Of a DNA stretch of 64,000 nt, positions 13,416 to 28,057 are shown piece after piece. A program made the translations under genes and the position numbers. Positions within the stretch are counted from its first letter, which is position 1. Each line of letters opens with the position of its first letter. Below the pieces are notes generated by a model. The model ran no database searches. It had not been told where the DNA came from and saw only the letters and a list, made by a program, of their open reading frames with translations. The stretch comes from Rotaria sordida (taxonomy: Eukaryota; Rotifera; Eurotatoria; Philodinida; Philodinidae): positions 407,881-471,880 of the forward strand of contig CAJNOL010000014.1 in NCBI GenBank assembly GCA_905250125.1. Direction: 5' to 3'.

Positions 13416-14510
13416 GTAAGTTGTTTTTCATTATTAATTCGACAAATCTTGATGTAATTTGCAGTATTGTTTACTAATTTTTAATGACCTTCGATGACAA
13501 TAAGTAGACATATTCTATTCTTCTCTTTATCGACAAAAATATGTGTAGAAAGAGCAAAAAAAATTTAGACCATTTACAAATAATAATTCTTTTCGCATCA
13601 GCAAGTCAATTTTTGTTCTTGTAGTTCTAGAGTGCAACATGCGCATCTTACAACCATCATTCTGTTATTAGTTACTTTTCTAGCACTTATGTTCTGTTAC
13701 ATTTTTTGACAGTTCTCGACACGCATACATAACTGAAAGAGAGAGAGAGAGAGAGAAAAGAAAAAATCTATATTGACAAGTTAGTTATAAGAATGGATCG
13801 AACAAATCGTGTAGAAATAAAAGAATATTTGTAAATATGTAAAAATTTAGTGACATTTATGAAACAATGTAAGAGAAAATCGACAATATTGTTTTGTGTA
13901 TAAAAAAAAGAAAGAATCAATCGTCTTGTGTTGGTCTCGAGAGATCGTCAAGTATTGTCATAAAGGATAAACCGATTGGATATAAAAAAGAAAGAAGAAA
14001 AAAAAAGAATAGATCATGATTATCATGAAAAAGGAAGTAGAAAAACTACTACTACTACTACTACTACTATTATACCTTGTTCGATTTATTCTGTTCTATA
14101 AAAAAGACATAAAGATAGAGAGAGAGAAAGTGAGAGAGCGAGAACAAGAACATTTCTTGTTGACAGCAAAGTAGGGATTATTTATTATCATTATATGTGA
14201 AAGTAGAGATATTGTTTTCAATAATTATGAAAGTCATGAATATATAGGAAATTTGTTGTTTTAGCATTTATTCCAAATACTAATAACAGTGACGAAAGAC
14301 AAATCGGTTTGTGTGCATACGAAGGATATTTTGTCATGAAAATTAGATTATTGGTAGAATGCAATGATAGAGCAGCGTTCTTCTTTCTTTTTTCCTTCGT
14401 CTTTTCCTCTTGGTGCCACATCGAGGATTTTATGGAAGAAGCCAAGGTTGCCTCTGACGATGTGTTTACGCTTACATGTATATATATAGATTTTTCTTCT
14501 ATTCTTTTAG
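13416..14510. other. Region with unresolved upstream exon(s) of the PDZ gene
   Basis: This AT-rich stretch contains purine-rich and (AG)n, (ACT)n simple repeats at about 13735-13756 and 14044-14069. The first half of PDZ1 should be encoded upstream of 14511. A frame at 14264-14352 preceded by TTTTAG was considered but its phase and sequence do not fit convincingly. No other gene was seen. Confidence 0.4.
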
Positions 14511-15760
14511 AAATGGTCAACTATATAGAGCCGATCAAATTGTATATATAAAAGCTATTTATTTGAATTCAGACGATTTGACACTTGCTAATTACGCTCA
14601 TCAACGAGTCGTTGATTCAAGACAAGTATCAATTGAACTTGTCATTATTACAACAACTTTCACTATTACTTGTTCTCATGCGGCTGTGTCAACGTCGAAT
14701 AATAATGGACACAGCTGTATTCGAATATTGTCGGCGCTCGTTAACGTCGACATGGTGGTAAGATAACGATTAATAGATATATACATATAAAAATTAAGAG
14801 GGTCTATGTTTATACTCGAGCTGTATAATAACTGTTTAGCTAAATACATTGTGGACACAAATTGAAGTGGTCGATTTAATCAACGACGGGTCCGGACTTG
14901 GCTTTGGCATTAGTGGTAATCAATCAACGGGCGTTGTTGTCAAAGCAATCGTACCTGGTTCGATTGCCGATAAGGTAATATCTCTATAATCTTATTATTT
15001 TATATTTTCCTAACTTCGCTTTCTTATGCTTCCAACTGCTTTTCAAATCGATGGAACAAAAGACAACAGAGAGAAGAAAAAAAAACATAGATAGAGAAGA
15101 AAAAAACAGAAAGAAAATAAATTTGCCTAATGAATGATAGCTAGTAGTATGTATATATCTTTCTAGAAAAAGAACAGAAAAACGATGAGAGGAAAATAGC
15201 AAAAATGAGAAAAACAAGCGGTCTCTTGCCTTTATATATAAGCAAATCGTATGAGCTATATGTCAAAGAATTCTTAATATCCGTTACGATTTTCTTTTTT
15301 TTCTCTGTTATTATCTAGGATGGTCGTATACATACGGGTGATCATTTATTTCAAATAAATCATGTTTATGTACGCGGTATGAATTCGGAACAAGTAGCTG
15401 GTATCCTTCGACAGTGTTCTGAAGAAGTTCATCTTGTTATTGCACGCAGTATACGTGAACCAACAACAGCAATAAATACTACATCATCATTATCAGAAAA
15501 TCCTTCATTAATATCAGAAAATTTTATTCGTACAAGAAATTCATTATCATCAATGATTGCTGATAATGATGGTATTATTAATAATTCACAAAATAAAATT
15601 CTTCTTCGCACTGAACGTTTACTTGAAAGCAATCATAATTTAGAACAAATCCTTAATAATCTTGTTGATCAGGTTTGTTTTTTGTTATCGATACTATTTT
15701 AGCAAAAAAAAATTGATTATCGACAACATGAAAGCGTTTGCATGTTATGTTTTTTCTCAC

Positions 15761-15794
<34 letters not shown>

Positions 15795-18700
15795 TTCTTT
15801 CATATTTATTATTCTTTCCGTTTTTTTTTCATTCATCTTTCAAATCCCTTGAGTACTGTCTTCTTTTTCACTCTTCATCATTCTCTACTCAAGAGTCTTT
15901 ACACAGAACGGAAACATGACAGGTTGCTTTAGTAGTCAAAGTATTAGGAAAACTCGAAGAGAAGGCAAGAAAAAGAAACAAGCATTTATATGGCAAATAT
16001 GTGTTTTCTATGTCGTCAATTCTATTTAAGAGATAACGACTGTGTCAGCCGATTGTCGATTGTTAATCTGGGGAACGTTTTTTTCTTTCTTTGGAATCTT
16101 AGGCCAGAAACCATTGACTAAATAATAAGCTATTCGTTTGCTTTTTTTCTTTATATAAATGTCGTTATTTGATTGCACCAATATATTTAGTGTCAATACG
16201 AAGATGGCACAGAAGTGTTGGATGTTACACTTGAAAAAGGCGACGATGGTTTAGGCATAACTGTTGCTGGTTATGTCAGTCCTGATTCAACTAATGATGG
16301 TAAATATTATAGTTATTGTTTTGTTAATAAGAGTTACTATTAATAATAGATTTTTGAAAAATGATTTGTAAATTATATTATGAATGAAGATTTGATTAAG
16401 TGACAAAGATTTATTCTATACTTAAGGAAAACGTTAATACGTGCATATTTCCTTTTATATTGATACTTTAGACTAATCATATAAATTGTACGTTGAGCTA
16501 ATTGTTTCGATTCAAATAGTTTTTTTTATAATACTAATATGCATATTTATGTGTTTAGGCTTTATATATTTATTTTGGAAAAATTACGAAATAATAGTCT
16601 AGATTTAAAATAGGAAAAATAGATTAATGTGATTTTTTTGATCAAATAAATATATTTGTTTTTGCTCGAATCTGTTTATTAAAATTCAGTTAAAATGTTT
16701 TATAGACTATCAAAAAAAACAACTAATTTTGAAAATTTGACTAAATTTAATTAGTTTTGATAGTTTCTTTCATATATATATCAATTCATACATAATAAAA
16801 TTCTCGTAGAAAAATCTCTATATCGACTTATCTTTCTAATATCAAAACTGTCAGATTCCTATTTGAGATATATTTCCAAAATTAATTGATGAATATCTAT
16901 ATAAGTTTAATATGTCAGTAATAAATTTTCTATATTATTCATAGAAAAATATAAAATTGTCAGCATTTATCTATAACTTGATTAATTAAAAAAAATGATG
17001 TTGTTTATACGAAAATAACACCAGATGGCACTAATCAATCTTAAATTCCCATCATTTATCATTATTACATATCTGTCTTTATACAATAAACATATAATGA
17101 TTGATTCGCACGAACCAAACAAATCATATATTTAATTGCGAATTTCTTTATTTTATGTTGTTGTTGTTGTTGTTTTTTTAAATAGATGCTATCGCTGGTA
17201 TATTTATTCGTGATATAGCTGAAGGAAGTTCATGTGCACGTGATGGTCGTTTAGCAATAGGTGATCAAATAATTGAAGTAAATGATCAATCACTTAATGG
17301 ATTTTCTAATATTCAAGCACTTTATTTATTACAACATACAAATACATCTGTACGACTTAAAATTCGACGTTATCTTGATGGTGTTAAATTTGAAAAAATT
17401 AAAGAAATGATTTGTAAATTTTTTGATTATTTTTGAAAAATATAAATCATTTTTTATTTTAATATTTTAGTTCTTGAATCTTCAAATCAACTTGAAGAAA
17501 AATTTGAATTTCAAAATCAATTAAATATAAATGAACAAATACATGATAAATGGATCAAAATTTTAGGAAATAATTATGAAATTTTTATTATTGATATTTA
17601 TAAATCTGATAATGGTAGTCTTGGAATAACACTTGAAGGTACAATTGATGTTGAAAATGGTGAAGAAATTGGAGCACATCATTATATTCGAACAATATTA
17701 TCTGATGGAATTATTGGAATTGAGGGAACATTAAAACCTAGTGATGAACTTTTAGAAGTAAAGAAAAAACAAAAAAAAAATTGTTTTTCTAGATTTAATC
17801 TTTTTTTGTTCTTCTTTTAAGATTAATAATCAAGTTTTATATGGAAAAAATCATATTCATGTTATTGAAATTCTTAAACGTGTTAAATATGAAATAAAAC
17901 TTGTATGTGCTCGTCGTATTATAAAACAATCAGATGAAATAAATCTTAAAACAAAATCAAATCGTTCTCGTTCAATATCATTTGGTAAAACAACTGAAAT
18001 AGTTGTTAAAGCTAAAAGTATGGGAACATTACATTCAACAAATAGTTCATTTTTACGAACGGCTAAAACACGTTCATTAGAAGTTATTTCAAATTTAGCT
18101 TTATGGTCAACATCTATTTTAACTATTGAATTACATAAAGGTGAAAATGGTTTAGGATTTTCTGTACTTGATTATCAAGATCCATCAAATCCAAGTTATT
18201 CACCTGTTTTTGTTATACGTGCATTAGTATCTGGTGGTGTTGCACAATTAGATGGGAGAGTTGTTCCTGGAGATCGTTTATTAGCTGTTAATGATATTGC
18301 ATTTGAAAATATGAATTTAAATGAAGTTATTAAAATATTAAAATCAACACCAAAAGGTCCAGTGAAACTTAGTTTATCAAAACCACTACCATATCCAAAA
18401 TTTAAAAATGAAAATGACGATAAAACAATAACTGATAGTGATCAAGATTATAATAACAATCGACGTTTATCACGTATTAGTAAAAGTAAAACAACAGCAG
18501 AATTATTGAATAATCATAAGGTATGATCATTAATTATTTTAGATGTTAAATAATCAATTTTTGTATTTGAACTGAATATATTACATAGTAATGCGTAAAA
18601 TATTCTATAGAATTCTATTTTGATCATTCAATGAATTTATTAGATTTTTGATTGATTCGATATTATGATCGAATATTTATCTTTCTGATAACTAAATTTT

Positions 18701-21700
18701 ACATAAGATAATATTATGTTAACGTTAACACTTAGATCTTAAGCAATCAATTTGATCTTATCATATATCTAATCACAATAGGAATAAACATTATTACCAA
18801 TCTATGGAATTTCAACAAGAGTCTATTCTTGTTTTTGAGTAGAATCAACAACATGCAAGCAACAAATATTATTTTTCTTTGTAGAAATTAATTATGGTAA
18901 ACATACGCAAAAAAAAAAATAATAGCTATCTGTCACTTTTCTTATGTACACTCATCAAATTTCATAAACAATCAAATATCTATTTACATAGACAGTTGTA
19001 TAATTGATAAAATGAATCAAATCTCGTTTTGTTGTTAACTGTTAGTACTAAACAACATTTATTATATAACATCACATAGGAATATGCTTTTTGTGCGTGT
19101 TACTACTTGGATGTTTTAATTAAATTCACTTTTGACTCTTGTATCCTTACTAAGATTAATATTATGATTAAAAACCTACTTTTACTCGTAATATACGTTC
19201 CATAGAGTAACATAATTAATAAATGAAAATATTTTTCTATAAAAAAAAATTCCATTGGGATATAATTTTGAAATATTATAAAACGAAATTAATCAAAATA
19301 AAAATTTGAAAACCTTCAATAAGTGAAGTATTAAAGTATTAAAATTTTCATATTTATTTTTTAGCGTTCTTCTTCTAGTCATCGTTCAGTAAATACTAAA
19401 CCAACTATTTCACCTGGTATTTCTCTATCAGCACCAGCTATTCTTAATAGACATGAATATATTGAAATTTTATTAAATAAAGAAAATATAAAAGAAAAAT
19501 TTGACGAACAAATATTAAATGATAATTATCGTGAAAACATTTCGAAAAAATGTTTATCATTTAAAAACATTGAAATTCAATCTGAAAATGATCATCAATC
19601 AAAAACTATTGAAGAACATCTTGATTTATTACCAACGAATAATTATCAATCAGATTTATTATCAATAAATAATTATATCAATCTACCTGAATTTATTCAA
19701 TTTCAGTCAGATCATCTTGTTCTTACACCACAATTAACTTCTCAATCATTGAATGATCGTTTACGTAATTCATCTACATTTCCAACATCTAAATTTAATC
19801 GACATTCAATGATACTACAAACAACAACAGCTAATATTGGTATTCATTCACCTACAACACGTTCAGTTCGATCAAGATATTCATATGATACAACAATATA
19901 TTATGAAAAACAACGTCAACCAAAATATTCTAAACGATCAATGATAAATAAGTTTGACTCCATGGCATGTTTCAAGGAAGTGAGTAGATTAGTGATTTTC
20001 TTTTTTTGCTTTTTCAGTTTGTCCGTTTAAGCAAACGAAACTTATTGCCCAAAGGAATATAATTGACGAAGACGATAACGTACATATATCGAAGAATAAA
20101 ATTTGATTATAGTAATTGTCCTAAAGGAAATACCAATAATTATGATGAGAGTTAACAAAGAAATAGTGAATACATAGAGAAAGACGAGAACAAGAAGCCT
20201 CTTGAGAGTGCGTACTAAAAAAAGAAAAAAAAAACTAAAACGGCATGTTTTTTATGGCATTTAAGTATAAAGCTTGCCGACAGAATAGATAAGTTTTGAT
20301 TTATTATATCTTTCAGTGTTTATTGAAGACTTTCTTTTTTCTTGTTTTTTTGATATTTATCATTGATTGATAAATTATTTTAAATAAAGTATGTAAATAT
20401 AAGACTGAACATGGCATATAGTGATGTAAGATTGTAAATCTTGTTCTATGAATGATGATTTCTTTTTTCAATAAAGAAATATTAGAAAAGAAATGTTATT
20501 GTTGTGTAAGTAAATTCTTTTCTTTTCTACTGATTTAATCAAAAACGATAAATTGACTCTTATTTATTTGAGTTGTCTAACAAGAAAAAACTACAAACGA
20601 TGCAGTAAGTTTCACATATCAATTAATATTTTTTTGATTAATGTCTTTTCTCTGCTTGTAATTATCCAAAGAAAATGCTTGTATTTTATAGATAAAGATA
20701 AAAAAAATATTAAAAACAAGCTTAAGGAAAGAAAAATAGCTATGGTGTATGTTTTTGTAGTAACACACCATTAGACAGATTGAAACCATTAATTTAGTTG
20801 TTTATCATTATGTGACTAACTTGATCTTTACTCTATCGTCTCAAACGTCCGCTATTCGCCTACATATGTCTTACACGCGAGTATTTTCGTGCACAATTTT
20901 GTATCTTTATTTTTCTGTATATTTATAAAAAAAAACTTATTGACCAATAAGATGACGAGAAGAAGTCGAATTTCAATAAATCATGTTGAAAAGATCGTTA
21001 GCCTAATTATACAAACGTCTAGTTCTCTTTTTTTTGTATCCCCTGGAGTGCATCTGTTTACATTTAAGTTAATGATGATTAACATATTGAGCTCTATACA
21101 CTTCTCTTAATTTAGTTCGATGACAGATTAGTTGTTTATATCATCATATATGTTGACCTTCTACTTTACTAAAGCAATTGTTATAATACTAATAAGATAA
21201 GCAAGTAACTAATTTCTTTTGATTTGTTTTTAGCCTGATTTGAGTAGTGACGATAATAATAATTTAACTCATTCATCTTCATCAACTCATCGACATTCGA
21301 CTAAAAATATTATTCATTCAAGATCATATGTAGATGATGATCTAAGTGATACTGATGATATGAATCAACAAGATAAACTTTTGAATAATAATAATAATAA
21401 TAAAATAACAACAAGTCAAACATCTAAACATACGTCTTCATCACGACAATCATCTCGAATGACATCACCTGCATTATCAACTAGTTCTCAATCTTCTGGA
21501 CGTGTTATTACATTACTTAATCATGAAGTTATACAATTACCTATTGATCTAGAATGTGAAACATTGATTAAATACAATTTTGATCAACTTGGTAATGAAA
21601 TCAGAAAAAAAAAATTCGAATCTTATTAAAATTTTTCATATTTAGGCTTAGTTGTCGATGCTTCTGTTGATGAAGGTGTTAATGGATGTTATATCCGTTC

Positions 21701-24700
21701 AATAACATCAACATCGAATAATACTTGTTTACAAGCAGGCGATTTTATAGTATCAATTAATAATGAAAATATGAGAAAAATTAGCAATGCACAAGCACGT
21801 TCAATTATTCGACGTGCTTCACTTATTGGGTCAGATATTAGGTATATATATATATATATAAGTGTGAAGTCTTTCTTTCTTTTTTACTATATTTTTCTTC
21901 ATTTAGTGTTATTTTTATTGCGGGCGAAGAAGCTAAACAATATAAAGATCAAATAGTTGATTCACAATTAACACCACCCGAGTAAAAGAAAACAAAACAA
22001 AGTCAAATCTTTATATTTATATTTTAATATATTTTAGAAATCTCGATTCAGATATCGAAGTAAATCAATCAAAAGCAATTGTAATTGATAATGATAATAA
22101 TTCACAAAATTTTGTTGATAATGATAATGATTCACAAAATCTTATTGATAACGATAATGATTCACAAAATCTTATTGATAATGAAAGTTTATGTTCAACT
22201 TTATGGGGACCACCTCGAACAGTTGTTCTTTATCGTGATGAACAAGTTAAAAGTTTAGGTATAAGTATTGTTGGTGGTAAATTAGATTTTTCTGGTCCTG
22301 GTAATACTATTGAATCATGTATATCAGGTATATTTATAAAACATGTTATACCTGATTCAATAGCTGGACGTAAAAGTACATTAAAAACTGGTGATCGTAT
22401 TCTTGAAGTCAATGGATATAATCTTCGTGATGCAACACATGATCATGCTGTTGAAATTATACGTTCAGCACAATCACCAATCTATTTTATTGTACAAAGT
22501 TTATTTGATCCATCAAATCCTATTTCTCATTCACAACTTATTGAAGATAATCCAATAATTAAACAATATAAACATTTAGATGGTGATGTTTTATTAATTG
22601 ATATAAAAAGAGATCTATCAGAAATAAATGAACCACTTGGTCTTTCTCTTATTGGACATTGTGATCCAAATAAATTAGCTGTTTTTGTTTGTGATATTCA
22701 ACCGAATTCATTACTTGGTCGTGATAATCGTTTAAGATTAGGTGATCAATTACTTCAAGTAAGGTTTTTAGTTAAACCAAAAAAAGAATATTCATTTGTG
22801 TTTTATTTTTTTTTTACATAAATTATAAATTTCTCTATTTTTCTTTTAGGTTAATGAAGAAATTCTTTTAGGAAAAGCTCATTCAATAGTAACATCAATT
22901 ATTAAATCAATTAAATCAGAAACATTAAATTTTATAATACTTCGGTAAGAATAATTCATTTGAATAAAATTTTCTTCATGTAATTGATTCATAGAAATCC
23001 TAATGCAATTAATGATATGGCGTTAAGAAGTCCATATAAACCAATTCAACATCACGATACTAGTCATGTTAATGAATATAAAGAAAACGATGATCGATTA
23101 ACATCAACATCCGTTTTTCCGCTTAATAAACATCTATTTGATAATAACGAATATATAAAAACGAAGAATTCGTCTAATCAAATAAAAACAACGAATGATA
23201 TTGAAAATGGTAACATTGATAAATCAACAAATAAAAATTGCTTTTATTCTCTTTCTTCTGATATCGATAATTCTTTACTCAATCAACAAACTAGTGAATT
23301 ATTGCCAACATTATCATCAAATATATTAACAGATATAAATGATAATAAAAATCATCAGATTACTTCAAATATTACTTCACCAATAGTTAGTAAACAAATA
23401 ATAGAACATAATACAGAAATTAATGGATCATTTGTATCACATCTTCCTATAATGTCATCATCAAGTTCTTCTTCATCATTGTCAATTCCATCTCCAACAT
23501 TAAATCAACAGATTGTTGACAAATCTGAATCTGTCATTAATAATATTAATCAAATAGAAGGTTTGTCAATATTAATTATAAGTAAACACAATGAAGAATC
23601 TTATTTATTTAGATGATCCTCGTACAAGACCTATTGTTGTTGGACAAGAAACATTAATTGAAATTGATCGTGGACAATCTGGTCTTGGACTTTCAGTCGT
23701 CGGTGGATCCGATACACAATTGGTAAATTAATTATTTTTTCGTTTTTGAAGAAAATTCTTCCTTAAATTTCAATATTCTGTAGGAAGCGCTGAGTAAAAC
23801 ATTTTTCTTATTATCATATTTAATGCTACACATTTTCGAGATTGAAGAACGATGATCACAGAAACTTAAGCACGGAAACGCTAAGTACGAGGACACTTCA
23901 GAACCGAAAAGTTAAGCACGCAAAAAAAGTGATAATGAACAGTATTAGTGTGTGCGGATAGAAATGAAGAGAAGACTAACGGCCACACTTCATACTCTCG
24001 TGCTTGTCGTTCTCGCACTTATCGTTTCCGTGCCCGAGTATCCGCGCTCATCGTTCCGATTCCCACATATTCGATGTTCGTATTACTTTCATGATACATA
24101 TAAACTATAAACAACAATACTTTTTGCTAACATTTCAATGAAATAATGAACTCTGTCAAAGAACTCATATTTAGTCTTGATGTTTATTATGTCTCACTGT
24201 TACGCATAAGCAGCATCAATGATATTTATTTTCAATTTTTTACGTAGAATCGTTTCTTAACTGAAAATTTAGAATATGTTTTTCTTTTAGTCAGCGGTTA
24301 TTATTCATGATATTTATGAAGGTTGTGCTGCAAAACGTGATGGTCGTTTACTTGTTGGCGATCAAATACTTGAGGTCTTTTTTTTGTATTATTGAATATG
24401 AATATGAATTCATAATTTATATCGAATAGGTTAATTCAATTAATTTACGTGCGGCAACACATGAAGAAGCTATTAAAGCATTACGGCAATCAACAAATAT
24501 TATTCGTATGGTTATATTTCGTAGTGAAATGGTGAATGAAGAAGATAAATTTGACATAATAACAGTTGATTTTATTAAAAAATCAGGCAAAGGACTTGGT
24601 AAAAATGAAATCATATGAAAATTAAATTTTACTTTAATTCCGTTTGCTTATAGGATTTAGTATCATCGGAAGACGACATGGATATGGTGTATTTATATCT

Positions 24701-25063
24701 CATATTGTAAATTTTCTTTTTTTTTTCATAATTTATTATGGATCTATATTTTCGTTAAATTAGATTGAAGGTAGTTCTGCAGAAAAAGATGGTCGACTTA
24801 TGTCAGGAGATTTAATTCTTGAAGTAAATGGAAAAGATTTACGTTCAGCTGCATACGAACAAGTTGCTTATACATTAAAGGTAGAAATTATTGAATATGA
24901 AAAATAATTAGTAGTTTGTTTTTTATCTATTTAGACACTACCACATGCTCGTGTTTACATTAAAATTGGACGTTTAAAAGCAAGTGCACGTGAAAATTTC
25001 GTTTCAAACGAAAATAAAATTCGATCACGCTCATCATCAACTCATAAAACAAATGATAGATAA
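14511..25063 (+). CDS. PATJ/MPDZ: Multi-PDZ scaffold of the Patj/MPDZ family
   Basis: Twenty exons join in phase: 14511-14757, 14840-14974, 15319-15672, 16191-16299, 17186-17413, 17471-17757, 17822-18520, 19365-19979, 21234-21591, 21646-21841, 21907-21981, 22038-22758, 22850-22944, 22995-23560, 23613-23722, 24291-24374, 24430-24598, 24654-24706, 24764-24880 and 24935-25063 (about 1,780 residues). Ten PDZ units are visible. The first is only its C-terminal half ([13 protein letters not shown]). Carboxylate-binding loops follow, such as [44 protein letters not shown] and GLGFSIIG. Domain order and linker landmarks match Patj/MPDZ, junctional scaffolds that bind Pals1, claudins and receptors in epithelial polarity. 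Long Ser/Asn-rich linkers lie after the third complete PDZ and before the last two. The 5' end is incomplete. Confidence 0.92.
15767..15794. repeat. AT dinucleotide microsatellite
   Basis: Pure TA/AT run in an intron of the PDZ scaffold gene. It is a simple repeat only. Confidence 0.9.
19980..21233. other. 1.25-kb intron of the PDZ gene
   Basis: Begins GTGAGT and ends TTTTTAG. It carries AT-rich sequence and no recognisable gene or repeat partner elsewhere in the window. Confidence 0.6.
23846..24058. repeat. Short foldback element in a PDZ-gene intron
   Basis: The left part (AACGATGATCAC...AAGCACGGAAACGCTAAGTACGAGGA) is the approximate reverse complement of the right part ending CGCTCATCGTTCC. 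The GC-richer composition contrasts with the surrounding intron. Related words (CTTATCGTTCCCGTGC) recur near 58698-58713, so it may belong to a dispersed family. Confidence 0.55.
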
Positions 25064-27362
25064 TAATTATACTTTTTATTTTCTTCAACAGTCATATATA
25101 AAATAATAATCTACTCTTTAACATATCTCTCTTGTTAATATACTTGATAATTAAAAAAAAAAACAAAAAATTTTAAATATAAAACAAAACATGTCCTTTT
25201 TTTTTCTCTTTGTGTTGCCGAGTTATTTATGCTTCCAGCTTTTTCTGATTTGTTGTTTTTTTTTTTTTTATTTAAATAACTCTTCCATGTTAAAGAGGAA
25301 ATCCTTACATTTATTGCTCGGGTTTTGTAATGCTCCGGTTATTCTGTTTTTCTTTTTGTATACTTTCTTTTTTCGTCGATAATACCGAATTAGAGTGGTG
25401 AAATAAAATGACACAATAAAAGAGAAATTTTATTGTAAATAATGTGTGTTGATGATCGATGTTATTTTATTTATCTTGAATGTGTTTTTTCATTGATATT
25501 GTGCCAATTTTTAATTAATAAATACTATGCGAAAATCTTTGCTTTGATTTTTGCATGATTTTATCAGGAATGAAATATTGAAATGCTTTTTATGTGAATA
25601 TAACATTCATGATTTAGATTAATTCTAGTATTTATTTTTATTCTGGAACTTATGAATATGGAAATCGATATGTCAAAATTGATTAATAAATGATGATGAT
25701 AGAAACTTGATTCTAATATTAGATGATATATCTTGATATTGAGTTTTAATACAACTAATTATACTTTTTTAACTTATGTCTTATTAAATTTTATAAAAAT
25801 TTATGTAAAGGATTTTTTTTACACTGAACTACATTCATCTCTTTTTTACAGACAGTTAATAGAGGGTTGAAATACAAAAAGAAAAAACATCATCGATTAA
25901 TTTCTGATTTTTATGCATAATTTTTTTAATAATTTATATTAGAAAAATGTTGAATGTATACTTTTTATTTAGTTTTACTTTCAAAGAACACGTCACAATT
26001 TATATATTTCTGAATGTTCCATCTTTAAATAGAAAAAGAAAAACTGCATTTGAGAAATTTCATGTAAAAAATTCGAATCATTAAACATGTTTTAAAAGTT
26101 TAGTTTAACTTGAATTTTCGAGATATTGAATTTAAGATTATTTATGTTCTTCAGAAATACAGAAACATAAATAAATTTTTATTATAATAAAATCAAATTG
26201 ATTAGAAGTGAAAGTTTCGAAATAATTGAAAAAGAAAAATAACAATAATTTTTATTTGCTTACAAATTATCGTAGACAAAAAGTGAAAAATTTATTGTAA
26301 AACAAAGAAAAAATACATATATATGCCATATATTTTGTTATGATTAATATTGAATAAATATTATAAATCAGTTTTTTATAATATAATCAATTTTGAAAAA
26401 TAAATTTGGTTAAATTCTTTTTTTCCATTATTACTCAAATGTTGTGATCATCATGTTATTTTATTAGAAAGAGAGTAGCATGACAAAAATAATACATTGA
26501 GAACGGAAACATGTTTGTCACGCTATTATTATGGACTGAATTTGTATATACATAATTAACATACGACTAATATGCATGAGCTAAAATTAATTATAAAAGA
26601 TTACAGACTTTATTTAGTAATTTTGCATGTCAGTGAATTACAGTTTCATATAATATTCGCATCATCTTAAATTGCAGTTCAAACCTATTTATTTTGTTCT
26701 GACAGAAAAAAAAAAGAAAGACTATTTTTAGAAATATTTTTTTAAGAAAGAAGTCCAACAAAATAATATTTCTCAATATGTATTAATCTATAATTTAATT
26801 AACTTACTGACTTAAGAAATAAAATATTTTATATTTAATAACATTCTGAATGCAGAATTTTAATTAGATTTAACAAACGATTAGTTTTATGCATTGAATA
26901 CAACTATTAATCAAAATCTCTCAAAAAAATTGTCTCTCTTCGTTTGATAAGGATTACTAAAAGGTTTTTATTGTTTCTCACGTTTTCCCAAAAAAAAACC
27001 GTTCAAATCTCTCTCATCAAAGTCCGATCAACTTTATCAAAATTTTTCCAATTGGTCTCTTCAGTTATGAAGCTACCCTTCCAATCCTAGCGACCATGAG
27101 ACACACCTGTAACATTTTCAATCAACTTGATATACTTAATTCAATTTATACGCTTGCACTATTGAAAATTATCAAAATTAGTTAGCAAATATCTGTTAGA
27201 AAATATTTTGGTTGCATGTGTTAACTTCAAAAACACATTTCACAATGTATCCATATTGACTTGCAAACATTGTAATCGATGATTTTGCATACTTTCACAT
27301 TTGTAAGACTAGTAATTTCAATTGTATCTCAATAAAAAAAAGGCAGAAGAATTCTTTTTTCC
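25064..27362. other. Intergenic AT-rich DNA downstream of the PDZ gene
   Basis: About 2.3 kb with AATAAA-type words near 25400 and 25430 that could polyadenylate the PDZ transcript. No gene, RNA gene or clear repeat was recognised. Confidence 0.5.
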
Positions 27363-28057
27363 TTAAGGGCGCCCCCTACAAAATGTCAATATTGGTCAAA
27401 TTTTTCGATTTTGTGGTTTATAGCTCGTTAGATAGAGCTAAGTGTCTACTTTCGAATGCACTATAGTTTATTGATTTTATGATGAGATTTAAGGATATTG
27501 TACCAACTTTTCTGAATCTCTCATAGGAGAAAATAAGGTTTTTTCTCAAAATAGAATTTTTGAATTTTACGTTTCCGTGCGTCCCAGATTTCTTCGCCAT
27601 TTTAAATGCTAGAAAATTCGGACTGGTTCTAAAATGTAGCCAAGATGTGGCGTTAAAACTTAACAGAGTCGGATTTTTCGATGTCCTCATTAATATTTAT
27701 AAGAAACTAGTTTTTCTGGACCTACTCACATCAGCTGTTTCATATTTCATCAGAGATATTTTCTAAAAATAGAAGCTAGGAGGGAATCAAAAAATTGAGC
27801 CCTGTTAAGTTGTAGCGTCACGTCTTGGCTACATTTTAGAACCAGTCCGAATTTTCTAGTATTCGAAATGGCGGAGAAATTTGAGGCGTACGGACACCTA
27901 AATTTTGACTTATAACCTTATGGTAACTCTTCGTAGACTCAATGTACCGAGCTGAAATTTTTACTGTTAGATGTCTAGCTCGAGATACACTTCCACTGAA
28001 AAGTCATGATAATTGGATGCTCGAAAAGAAAATTTCATTTTAGAGGGAGTCCCTTAA
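27363..28057. mobile_element. Non-autonomous foldback/MITE with TTAA ends
   Basis: The segment begins TTAAGGGCGCCCCCTACAAA and ends with the near reverse complement CATTTTAGAGGGAGTCCCTTAA, so it has terminal inverted repeats flanked by TTAA. A second, stronger inverted pair lies inside: about 27568-27668 against 27798-27900, sharing an uninterrupted match of about 30 bases around the word TAGAACCAGTCCGAATTTTC. TTAA target sites are characteristic of piggyBac-type DNA transposons, so this is probably a piggyBac-like MITE. Class assignment is inference, since no transposase is present. Confidence 0.6.

Noticed and set aside
14218-14551. Overlapping frames on both strands proposed as the missing first half of PDZ1
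   Set aside because: The plus-strand reading does not show a GLGF loop and its phase does not join the exon at 14511, so it was not used in the gene model.
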